The notes beneath the pieces are model-generated. The model made no database searches, was not told the DNA's origin, and saw only the letters and a list, made by a program, of their open reading frames with translations. A stretch of DNA of 64,000 nucleotides from Terriglobia bacterium (lineage in GTDB: Bacteria > Acidobacteriota > Terriglobia > Terriglobales > Acidobacteriaceae): assembly GCA_020073015.1 (NCBI GenBank), contig JAIQFZ010000005.1:1-64000 (forward strand), given 5' to 3'. Position numbers and translations under genes: made by a program. How positions within the stretch are numbered: position 1 is the first letter of the stretch; each line of letters begins with the position of its first letter. Positions 24,002 to 30,950 of this stretch are shown in pieces.

Positions 24002-24951
24002 ATGCCAGGGCGCAAATTCGGATGCTTTCCGACGGTCGTCGATTGCACATGCAGGATGGGCCGATTGATTTGATCGTGGAAGGCTTTGGGCAGGCGAGGG
24101 AGATTGAAGCCGCTTATCATGCGGCGGCCGGACGATTCGTGACGGTGCTGGATGAATTGTGTTTGGAGCTGACGTTTCTGCGTCAACCTGCTACGGTCGA
24201 TGGCCCACAGCCAGAAGGGTCGGTTGCGCGGCGGATGGTCGAGGCAGTGCGGCCTTATGCCTCGCGACACTTCATCACGCCGATGGCGGCGGTTGCTGGT
24301 GCGGTGGCGGAAGAGATTCTGGAGGCGATGACCTTGGCTGCGACGCTTTCGCGGGCATACGTGAACGACGGTGGCGACATCGCGCTGCACCTGACGGCGG
24401 GTGAGAAGTTTGTGGTTGGAATGGTGCAGCTTCCTGATCGACCGATGAATCCCACGTTTCGAAAACCGCGAAACGTGGGGCACCCATTGTTTCGTACGGC
24501 GGCGTTTGGCACGACCATGATCGATTGGACCCAGCCGATTCGCGGGATCGCAACCAGCGGTTGGCGCGGACGCAGTTTCTCGCTGGGGATTGCGGATGCG
24601 GCCACGGTGCTGGCAGATACAGCTGCGATGGCCGATGCGGCGGCGACGATCATTGCCAATGCCGTGGATCTTCCCGGTAACGACAAGATTGGGCGCGTAC
24701 GAGCGTGCGACGTCGCCCCCGATAGCGATCTGGGTGTTCACCTGGTCACGCAGTCGGTCGAAGACCTTTCGTCGCACGAAATAGGTGAGGCGCTGGCTGC
24801 CGGACTACGAGTTGCGGAGTCGCTGCGCCGCGATGGCCTGATTCGCGCGGCGGCTCTCAATCTGCGGGAAGAGATTCGCGTCGTCGGGGGAGAGACCGGG
24901 TCCCACTTCATTCGCACGTCATCATCCAACAGGAGCCTTGTTCATGCCTGA
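23998..24951 (+). CDS. UPF0280 family protein (ApbE-related), possible flavin-attachment factor
   Basis: This 317-aa protein of the UPF0280/COG2122 family is related in fold to the FMN transferase ApbE. The ApbE-like NDGGDIAL motif is visible near residue 130 and IATSGWRGRSFSLG near 190. It overlaps the reductase stop by ATGA, so the two are translationally coupled. Since the E. barkeri reductase has a covalent flavin, this protein may attach it; that is inference. An extra stretch (MNPTFRKPRNVGHPLFR) is encoded by an inserted palindromic repeat at 24451-24490. The track's start is 10 codons too early. Confidence 0.8.
   Translation: MNARAQIRMLSDGRRLHMQDGPIDLIVEGFGQAREIEAAYHAAAGRFVTVLDELCLELTFLRQPATVDGPQPEGSVARRMVEAVRPYASRHFITPMAAVAGAVAEEILEAMTLAATLSRAYVNDGGDIALHLTAGEKFVVGMVQLPDRPMNPTFRKPRNVGHPLFRTAAFGTTMIDWTQPIRGIATSGWRGRSFSLGIADAATVLADTAAMADAAATIIANAVDLPGNDKIGRVRACDVAPDSDLGVHLVTQSVEDLSSHEIGEALAAGLRVAESLRRDGLIRAAALNLREEIRVVGGETGSHFIRTSSSNRSLVHA
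24451..24490. repeat. Palindromic repeat inserted in frame inside the UPF0280 gene
   Basis: A perfect 11-bp stem (CCCACGTTTCG/CGAAACGTGGG, 7-nt loop) is followed by GCACCCATTGT. Intergenic elements of the same form lie at 9085-9280, where one ends GGGGCACCCACTGT. The reading frame is kept through it. Confidence 0.65.
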
Positions 24952-25528
24952 GGTTCAAGTTCGAAAGAAACTCATCTCCGTGGAGGAGATTTTTCATGAG
25001 GGAGGGCCGGTTGCCGAGAAGCCGTTGCGTCGGGCGGCGGCGCTGGCGGTGATCCGGAATCCCTACGCCGGCGCGTACGCCGAGGAGATCGAGGGATTCA
25101 TGGACGATCTGAAGCCGCTTGGTCTGGAGATGGCGCGGTCGCTGGTGGCGGCGCTGGGCGGCGATCCGAAAGTGGTGGAGGGATACGGCAAGGGCGCAAT
25201 TGTCGGCACAGCGGGTGAGATCGAGCATGGAGCCCTGTGGCATGTTCCGGGCGGCTACGCGATGCGCGAGGTGCTGGGCGGCGCCAAGGCGATTGTCGCC
25301 TCGACCAAGAAAGTTGGCGGACCCGGAACGAGGCTTGACGTGCCGATTACGCATATCAACGCGTCGTACGTTCGCAGTCATTTTGACGCGATGGAAGTGG
25401 GCATTGCCGATGCCCCGCGCGCGGATGAGATTCTGCTGGCACTGGTCATGACGACGGGCGCGCGCGTGCATGCGCGGGTGGGCGGGTTGAAAGCGTCGGA
25501 GATCAAAGGAGAGGACGGGCTGCGATGA
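24944..25528 (+). CDS. DUF1185/AA_synth family protein, first paralogue
   Basis: This 194-aa protein belongs to the 'amino acid synthesis' family (PF06684, DUF1185), whose biochemical role is not established. The ATG at 24944 follows an AGGAG site and overlaps the UPF0280 stop by 8 nt. Motifs shared with the next gene are NPYAG, GEIEH, S-x-KK-x-GGPG, YVRSHFDAMEV, DAPRADEI and a C-terminal IKGEDGLR. It has no signal peptide. Its place directly after the reductase and UPF0280 genes suggests a step or assembly role in N-heterocycle degradation. Confidence 0.8.
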   Translation: MPEVQVRKKLISVEEIFHEGGPVAEKPLRRAAALAVIRNPYAGAYAEEIEGFMDDLKPLGLEMARSLVAALGGDPKVVEGYGKGAIVGTAGEIEHGALWHVPGGYAMREVLGGAKAIVASTKKVGGPGTRLDVPITHINASYVRSHFDAMEVGIADAPRADEILLALVMTTGARVHARVGGLKASEIKGEDGLR

Positions 25529-26109
25529 AAGCGAAGATCCGGAAGATCGCGACATTTGTCGAGGAGACTTGCACCGAGATGGGGCGGAAAATTGATCCGC
25601 CTACACGGCGGGCGGCTGCGGTCGCGGTGATTGAGAATCCGTACGCGGGAAAGTTTGTCGAAGATCTTTCGGAGTTGATGACGATCGGCGAAGAGCTGGG
25701 CGAGTTGCTGACACAACGGGCGGTTGCGGCGCTGGGGATTGCGGGGCCCTCGGCGGAGAGCTATGGCAAAGCGGCCGCGGTGGGGGAGAACGGCGAGATC
25801 GAGCACGCAGCGGCGATCCTGCATCCGAAACTAGGGACGCCGGTGCGACGCGTGCTGGGCAAGGGCGCCGCTCTGATTCCTTCGTCGAAGAAGCGTGGCG
25901 GGCCGGGTGTGGTGCTCGACATTCCGCTTGGCCATAAGGACGCGGCATTTGTTCGCAGCCATTTTGATGGCATGGAAGTTCGGATCAACGATGCGCCTCG
26001 GGCAAATGAGATTGTGGTCGCTATTGCGGTAACAGATAGCGGGCGGCCTCTGGCGCGGGTGGGCGGGCTGACGAAGGATCAGATCAAGGGCGAGGATGGG
26101 CTGCGGTAA
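25525..26109 (+). CDS. DUF1185/AA_synth family protein, second paralogue
   Basis: This tandem paralogue of the preceding gene also has 194 aa and starts within its stop (ATGA overlap). Conserved blocks are the same (NPYAG, GEIEH, SSKKRGGPG, FVRSHFDGMEV, DAPRANEI, IKGEDGLR), while the first 80 residues have diverged. Coupled, equal-length paralogues usually form a hetero-oligomer; that is inference. It is the last gene of the tightly overlapping run that begins with the FAD subunit, because a repeat separates it from the next gene. Confidence 0.8.
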   Translation: MKAKIRKIATFVEETCTEMGRKIDPPTRRAAAVAVIENPYAGKFVEDLSELMTIGEELGELLTQRAVAALGIAGPSAESYGKAAAVGENGEIEHAAAILHPKLGTPVRRVLGKGAALIPSSKKRGGPGVVLDIPLGHKDAAFVRSHFDGMEVRINDAPRANEIVVAIAVTDSGRPLARVGGLTKDQIKGEDGLR

Positions 26110-26112
26110 CAA

Positions 26113-26147
26113 TTCTTCACCACAGAGGTCACAGAGGAGCACAGGGG
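26113..26147. repeat. 'CACCACAGAGGTCACAGAGG' repeat
   Basis: TTCTTCACCACAGAGGTCACAGAGGAGCACAGGGG matches the right half of the inverted element at 5637-5695. It fills the gap between the second AA_synth gene and the amidohydrolase gene and may supply part of the latter's leader. Confidence 0.6.
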
Positions 26148-26152
26148 AATTC

Positions 26153-27571
26153 ATGTCAGGCATAACAAATAGGAGTCGTTGCGGGCTGCTCTGCGCGTTT
26201 CCCATTTTCTTCTCAATCCTGCTCTACGGGCAAACAACTAAAGAGCGTGCCGACGCCATCGTCACTGGTGGCACCGTTGTCACCATGGACGGCCCGCGGA
26301 CCGTCTACGACGACGGGGCGGTCGTGGTGACGGGGGACACAATTGTCGCGGTCGGCCCACGCGCCGAACTCGAAGGAAAGTACGAAAGTCGGCAGACCAT
26401 TGATGCTAAGAACAAGCTGGTCCTGCCGGGATTCATCAACGGTCACACCCACGTGCCGATGACGCTGTTCCGTGGACTGCATGATGATGTGACGCTCAAT
26501 GACTGGCTCTACAAATACATCTTCCCTGCCGAAGCAAAGAACGTGAATGAAGATTTTGTTCGCTGGGGAACGCGTCTCGCAGCGGCCGAACAGATTCGCT
26601 CGGGTGTGACGACCTTTGCCGATATGTACTACTTCGAGGACGCGGTCGCGGAAGAAACCAAGGCAGCGGGGATGCGCGGGGTACTGGGTGAGACGTTTAT
26701 CGATTTTCCGGCGCCCGATAACAAGAGCAATGCGGCTATGCTCGCCTACACCGAGAAGTTCCTCCAGAAATGGCAGGGCGACCCCCTGATCCACGCTGCA
26801 CCGGCGCCGCATTCGATTTACACCTGTTCCAGGAAAACATTGCAAGACGCGGCAGCGCTGGCGCGCAAATATCATGCGCCGATCCTTATTCATCTTTCCG
26901 AGATGAAGAAAGAATGGGACGACAGCCTCAAGAACAATGGCGCCTCACCCGTGCAATATCTCGACGAGATCGGCGTGCTGGGGCCGGATGTGGTCGGCGC
27001 GCACTGCATCTTTGTCGATGAGGTCGACCGCAAGATTCTCGCGCAGCGCAACGTGGGCTGCGTGCACAACCCGTCGAGCAACATGATGATTGCGAGCGGC
27101 GTTTCGCCTGTGCCCGAGATGCGTGCTGCCGGAATTGCGGTCGGGCTCGGGACTGACGGACCAGCAGGCAGCAACAACGACCTGGACCTGATGGAAGAGA
27201 TCGACCTGGCAGCGAAGCTGGCGAAGATTACGAAAATGAGTCCGCTGGCGCTGAATGCCCGGGCCGTCGTAGAAATGGCCACAATCGATGGCGCTCGCGC
27301 TCTGCACATGGAGAAGGAGATCGGGTCGCTTGAAAAAGGCAAAAAGGCGGACTTGATTTTGATTAGCCTGGACGAGGCAAACGCTGTGCCGATGTACGAC
27401 GTTTATGCCCAGATTGCATACTCGTTAAAGGCCAGCGACGTGGAAACGGTCATCATCGGTGGACGAGTCGTGATGCGTGACCGCAAGCTGCTGACGGTGG
27501 ATGAAGAGGCAGCAATCGCGAAAGCTCGCGAGTACCAGAAGACGATTGCCGCGTCTCTGGGAATACAGTGA
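26153..27571 (+). CDS. Exported amidohydrolase, MTA/SAH deaminase type
   Basis: This 472-aa member of the amidohydrolase superfamily (COG0402) is closest in pattern to 5'-methylthioadenosine/S-adenosylhomocysteine deaminase. Metal ligands are in NGHTHVPMT, LIHLSEMK, VGAHC and LGTDGPAGSNND; MTLFRGLHDDVTLNDWLYKYIFPAE is the MTA/SAH-deaminase signature block. The start at 26153 gives a hydrophobic signal segment (CGLLCAFPIFFSILLYGQ), so it appears to be exported, unlike the usual cytosolic enzyme. Adenosine-like deamination would suit the nucleoside genes downstream. A role in heterocycle ring opening is the alternative. Confidence 0.82.
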   Translation: MSGITNRSRCGLLCAFPIFFSILLYGQTTKERADAIVTGGTVVTMDGPRTVYDDGAVVVTGDTIVAVGPRAELEGKYESRQTIDAKNKLVLPGFINGHTHVPMTLFRGLHDDVTLNDWLYKYIFPAEAKNVNEDFVRWGTRLAAAEQIRSGVTTFADMYYFEDAVAEETKAAGMRGVLGETFIDFPAPDNKSNAAMLAYTEKFLQKWQGDPLIHAAPAPHSIYTCSRKTLQDAAALARKYHAPILIHLSEMKKEWDDSLKNNGASPVQYLDEIGVLGPDVVGAHCIFVDEVDRKILAQRNVGCVHNPSSNMMIASGVSPVPEMRAAGIAVGLGTDGPAGSNNDLDLMEEIDLAAKLAKITKMSPLALNARAVVEMATIDGARALHMEKEIGSLEKGKKADLILISLDEANAVPMYDVYAQIAYSLKASDVETVIIGGRVVMRDRKLLTVDEEAAIAKAREYQKTIAASLGIQ

Positions 27572-27572
27572 G

Positions 27573-27642
27573 GACCTCAGCGGCTAAAGCCGTCTGATTA
27601 AAGAGATGCGTCATCGCAGCGCTGAAGCGCTGCGCCACACAG
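27573..27642. repeat. 'CAGCGGCTAAAGCCGTCTG / GCAGCGCTGAAGCGCTGC' repeat
   Basis: Two palindromes of the dispersed family lie between the convergent amidohydrolase and enamidase genes. The pair resembles 12092-12212 in order and spacing. Confidence 0.65.
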
Positions 27643-27661
27643 AACACAAACTTGCCGACGT

Positions 27662-28861
27662 TTAGCTGTTCACGATCTCCGGAACTTTGGTTGCTGGCGG
27701 CGTGTTGCGGCTTCTGTGGGCGCTGACTGCTCCGTCGATGATCACCATGCCGATTCCAGGCAGATCTCCTTTTTGAATGCTGTCGAGCAGGTTCTTGCCT
27801 GCTGAGTGCTGGGCTTTGTCCATCAGGACGAACGAGGCTTCGCGGCCAGGCTCGATCAGACCGCAATCGAGATTGCGCATTTTTGCGGTGTTTCCGGTGG
27901 CGAGGCAGATAGCGACCTCGGCTGGGATCTCGCCGAGCGACGACAGTAACGAAATCATACGCACAATGCCGAGCGGCTGAACTCCCGATCCCGCGGGCGA
28001 GTCAGTGCCGAGAATTACGCGGTCGAGTTGTTTCAGTTCCCTTGCCGTGCGCAGAGCGAGCAGTCCAGCGCGTTCGTTGCCATTGTGCACGATTTCGAGG
28101 GCGCGGGTGGAACGCTCGCACAGCGCGGCTATCTGATCGTCGGGGAGAGCAGTGTGGCCGCCGTTGATGTGGCCAATGACATCGGCGTCGGTTTCGAGCA
28201 CCAAGTCTTTGTCGATCAGGCTGGAGCCAGGGATCGAGGGCCCCCCGGTGTGAATGGTGCTCTGGATGCCGTATTTGCGGGCCCAGGAGACCATCTGGCG
28301 CGCGGTCTTGCCGTCTTTCACGCTGCCCAAGCCGACTTCGCCCAAAATCTTCACTCCGGCGGCAGCGAGTTCCTGGAAGTCGTCCTCAACCATGCCGTGC
28401 TCGAGGACGGGAGCGCCCGCTTGGATCTTCACTCCACCGGGGCGGAAAGCGTGAAAGGCGCGCTGGGCGAAAATGGCCATCGCTTTCAGGCCGACGATGT
28501 CTTTGGGACGGCCGGGCGTGTGCACTTCCCCGGCAGAGATCATGGTGGTGACCCCGCCGTGAAGGTAGCTGTCGATCCAGCCCAGTTGATTCTGGCGGGG
28601 CGTCCAGTCGCCGCAGACGGGATGCACGTGGCTGTCGATCAGGCCGGGCGCGAGTGCGGTGCCCTTGGCATCGATGGTGACGGTTGCGCCCGAGGTATCG
28701 ACGTCTTGTTGTTTGCCGACGGCCGTGATGCGGCCCCCGGTGGCGACCACGGTGTCGGCGTCCAGGATCGGACGGGCTAGATCTCCGCTCAGGAGCAGAC
28801 CGATGTTGCGGATGACTAGCTTGGTTTGTGGTGCGGATTTCGAGGGTTCGTCGTGAGCCAT
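27662..28861 (-). CDS. ena: Enamidase (1,4,5,6-tetrahydro-6-oxonicotinate hydrolase) homologue
   Basis: This 399-aa amidohydrolase-superfamily protein resembles E. barkeri enamidase, a bimetallic Fe-Zn enzyme that opens tetrahydro-6-oxonicotinate to 2-formylglutarate and ammonia. Metal ligands are visible in LIDSHVHPVCGDW, KILGEVGLGSV, STIHTGG, DVIGHINGGHTA and ILGTDSPAGSGVQP. The start is the ATG at 28861 with GGGAAGGGA upstream; the track adds 38 residues. No signal peptide is seen, so it is cytosolic. It is divergent from the nicotinamidase-like gene and shares a control region with it. Imidazolonepropionase-like hydrolysis is the main alternative. Confidence 0.8.
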   Translation of the reverse strand: MAHDEPSKSAPQTKLVIRNIGLLLSGDLARPILDADTVVATGGRITAVGKQQDVDTSGATVTIDAKGTALAPGLIDSHVHPVCGDWTPRQNQLGWIDSYLHGGVTTMISAGEVHTPGRPKDIVGLKAMAIFAQRAFHAFRPGGVKIQAGAPVLEHGMVEDDFQELAAAGVKILGEVGLGSVKDGKTARQMVSWARKYGIQSTIHTGGPSIPGSSLIDKDLVLETDADVIGHINGGHTALPDDQIAALCERSTRALEIVHNGNERAGLLALRTARELKQLDRVILGTDSPAGSGVQPLGIVRMISLLSSLGEIPAEVAICLATGNTAKMRNLDCGLIEPGREASFVLMDKAQHSAGKNLLDSIQKGDLPGIGMVIIDGAVSAHRSRNTPPATKVPEIVNS

Positions 28862-28903
28862 GGTTCCCTTCCCGGCGCGGAACGGCCGCGAACCGGTGGC
28901 CGC

Positions 28904-28954
28904 TAGTATACAAATGTATTGACGAGATGCAACGAGCCGGGTTTTGCACCCGGC
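28904..28954. promoter_or_regulatory. Divergent control region of enamidase and nicotinamidase-like genes
   Basis: GTATACAAAT (28906-28915) repeats the decamer found upstream of the Mo-hydroxylase genes. It overlaps a small palindrome, ATACA-AA-TGTAT (28908-28919). TTGACG follows as a possible -35 for the plus-strand gene. Downstream is a GCCGGG/CCCGGC hairpin (28936-28954) without a T-run. Confidence 0.4.
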
Positions 28955-28993
28955 GCGGCGATGTGTTACAAGCATCGATACGGCGGAGGGGGA

Positions 28994-29617
28994 ATGCGAT
29001 CCAAGGATTTCGTTTTCTGGGAAGTGGATGTGCAGGTCGATTTCATGCTACCCGGCGGCAAGCTGTATGTGCCGGGAGCGGAGAAGTTGCTGCCCAATAT
29101 CCGCAAGCTGACGGACGCGGCGCGCCGCGATGAAGTGTTTCTGGTCTCGCATGGAGACTTTCATTCCTCCAACGATCCTGAGTTCAAACAGTTTCCTCCG
29201 CATTGCTTGAAAGGGTCGCCTGGAGCCGAGCTTCTGCCGGAAGCTCTGACCGGCAACTCTGTCAGAATTGAGAATGACCCGGCCCTCAAGCTGCCTGAGG
29301 ATCTTTCCAAGTACCAGCAGATCGTGCTGGAGAAACAGACTCTGGATATTTTTCAGACCCACCATGCCGATGCTTTGGTGGAGCGGCTCGGGAGTGCGGC
29401 AGAGTTTGTGGTGTTCGGAGTGGTGACGGAATATTGCGTGAGTTGCGCGGTCAAGGGCTTGCTGCAGCGGAAACGGCGGGTGGCGGTGGTGCAGGATGCG
29501 ATTGAGACGCTGGCGGCGGAGGTTGGGGAGAAGACTCTGGCGGAGTTTCGCAGCTTGGGAGCGCGCCTGGTAACCACCGACGAGGTGCTCGCGCAGGTGG
29601 CCAAGGTACGGGGTTAG
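28994..29617 (+). CDS. Nicotinamidase-like cysteine hydrolase (isochorismatase family)
   Basis: The protein is 207 aa from the ATG at 28994, which has GGAGGGGG before it. The catalytic triad is D (VDVQVDFM), K (VLEKQTLDIF) and C (VTEYCVSC). LVSHGDFHSS supplies a D-x-H metal-binding pair, and FPPHCLKGSPGAELLPEAL matches the nicotinamidase PncA block (HC-x-x-G-x-PGAE). It therefore most likely converts nicotinamide to nicotinate and ammonia, feeding the pathway encoded upstream. It is divergent from enamidase. Another amide or carbamoyl substrate of this family cannot be excluded. Confidence 0.82.
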   Translation: MRSKDFVFWEVDVQVDFMLPGGKLYVPGAEKLLPNIRKLTDAARRDEVFLVSHGDFHSSNDPEFKQFPPHCLKGSPGAELLPEALTGNSVRIENDPALKLPEDLSKYQQIVLEKQTLDIFQTHHADALVERLGSAAEFVVFGVVTEYCVSCAVKGLLQRKRRVAVVQDAIETLAAEVGEKTLAEFRSLGARLVTTDEVLAQVAKVRG

Positions 29618-29644
29618 GAGAGGTAGAGATCCCTCACTACGTTC

Positions 29645-29720
29645 GGGATGACAAAACTTGACCGGATGACAAGACTTGAATGGGATGACAAGACTTAAAC
29701 GGGATGACAAGACTTCAAGT
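29645..29720. repeat. Four tandem 'GGGATGACAAGACTT' units
   Basis: Near-identical 18-19 bp units (GGGATGACAAAACTTGAC, CGGATGACAAGACTTGAAT, GGGATGACAAGACTTAAAC, GGGATGACAAGACTTCAAG) run up to the nupC stop codon. They fill the gap between the convergent nicotinamidase-like and nupC genes. Confidence 0.8.
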
Positions 29721-30950
29721 CTACAAAAGCATGCCGGCGATTGAGGCGGACATCAGGTTCGCCATGGTTCCCGCCAGCATGGCTCGGATTCCAAGTTTCG
29801 CCAGTTCGCCTCGCTTGTTTGGAGCGAGCGCGCCTATTCCTCCGAGCTGAATTCCGATTGAGCTGAGGTTTGCGAAACCGCAAAGCGCGAAGGTTGCGAT
29901 CGTGAACGAACGCGGGTCGAGCATCGCTTTTTGCGGGCCGAGCATCGAGAAGGCCACCAACTCGTTCAGCACCATACGCGTGCCGAGAAGATTTCCGATC
30001 ACGGAGCAGTCATGCCAGGGGATTCCGATGACCCATGCGATCGGGGCGAACAATGCGCCCAGGATTGACTCCAGGCTGGAAGGGAACCAGGCAAAGTGTC
30101 CGTGAATTCCACCCATGATTCCGTTGAGCAGCGCGATCAGCGCCAGAAATGAGACCAGCATGGCGGCGATATTGAGTGCTAAATACAAGCCGTCGGTCGT
30201 GCCGCGTGAGATCGCTCCGAGCAGGTTTTCTTTCTTCTCCGCGTCCACTTCCTCTTCGCTCATGACTACACGCCCGGCGGTTTTCGGAGTCTCGGTTTCC
30301 GGCACCAGCATTTTTGACATCAGGATGGTGCCGGGGGCGGTCATGATCACCGCGCTCAGCAAATGTTTCGGCTCGATGCCGAATGCAATGTAGGCGGCCA
30401 TGATACCGCCGGATACGTGCGCCATGCCGCTGGTCATCACGGTCATGAGTTCCGAACGGGTCAGGTCGGGCAAGAATGGACGGATGGTGAGGGGAGCTTC
30501 GGTTTGTCCCATGAAGATGCTGGCCGCGACGTTCAGCGACTCAGCACCGCTAGCCCCCATGAAGCGGGTCATCACAATCGCGGCGGCCTTGATGATCATC
30601 TGCATGATGCCGTAGTGGTAGAGCACAGCGAAGAACGCGGCAATGAAGATGACCGTCGGCAGCACCTGGAATGCAAAAAAGAATCCCATCGGCGAACGTT
30701 GCGCGCCGAGGTCCCCGAATACAAACTTTGATCCGACGAAAGAATAGCTGAGCAGGCGGTTGACAGCATCTCCGGCTCTCTGGAAAAGCATTCGTCCGAA
30801 CTCAATCTTCAGAACGAAGATGGCGAAGGCGACTTGAAGACCGAGGCCCCATCCTACGGTTTTCAGTCGGATGGCACGGCGGTTCGTCGAGAATGCGTAG
30901 CCGAGGCCCAGCATCGTGATGAGGCCGAGAATGCCGGTAAATCGTCCCAT
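29721..30950 (-). CDS. nupC: NupC-type concentrative nucleoside transporter
   Basis: This 409-aa inner-membrane protein of the concentrative nucleoside transporter family imports nucleosides with H+ or Na+. The substrate-site block [25 protein letters not shown] and the following [18 protein letters not shown] are clear, and [21 protein letters not shown] is the mid-membrane signature. It starts on the base after the deoA stop (TAA then ATG), so it is co-translated with thymidine phosphorylase and cytidine deaminase. Together these import and degrade pyrimidine nucleosides. Confidence 0.94.
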   Translation of the reverse strand: MGRFTGILGLITMLGLGYAFSTNRRAIRLKTVGWGLGLQVAFAIFVLKIEFGRMLFQRAGDAVNRLLSYSFVGSKFVFGDLGAQRSPMGFFFAFQVLPTVIFIAAFFAVLYHYGIMQMIIKAAAIVMTRFMGASGAESLNVAASIFMGQTEAPLTIRPFLPDLTRSELMTVMTSGMAHVSGGIMAAYIAFGIEPKHLLSAVIMTAPGTILMSKMLVPETETPKTAGRVVMSEEEVDAEKKENLLGAISRGTTDGLYLALNIAAMLVSFLALIALLNGIMGGIHGHFAWFPSSLESILGALFAPIAWVIGIPWHDCSVIGNLLGTRMVLNELVAFSMLGPQKAMLDPRSFTIATFALCGFANLSSIGIQLGGIGALAPNKRGELAKLGIRAMLAGTMANLMSASIAGMLL

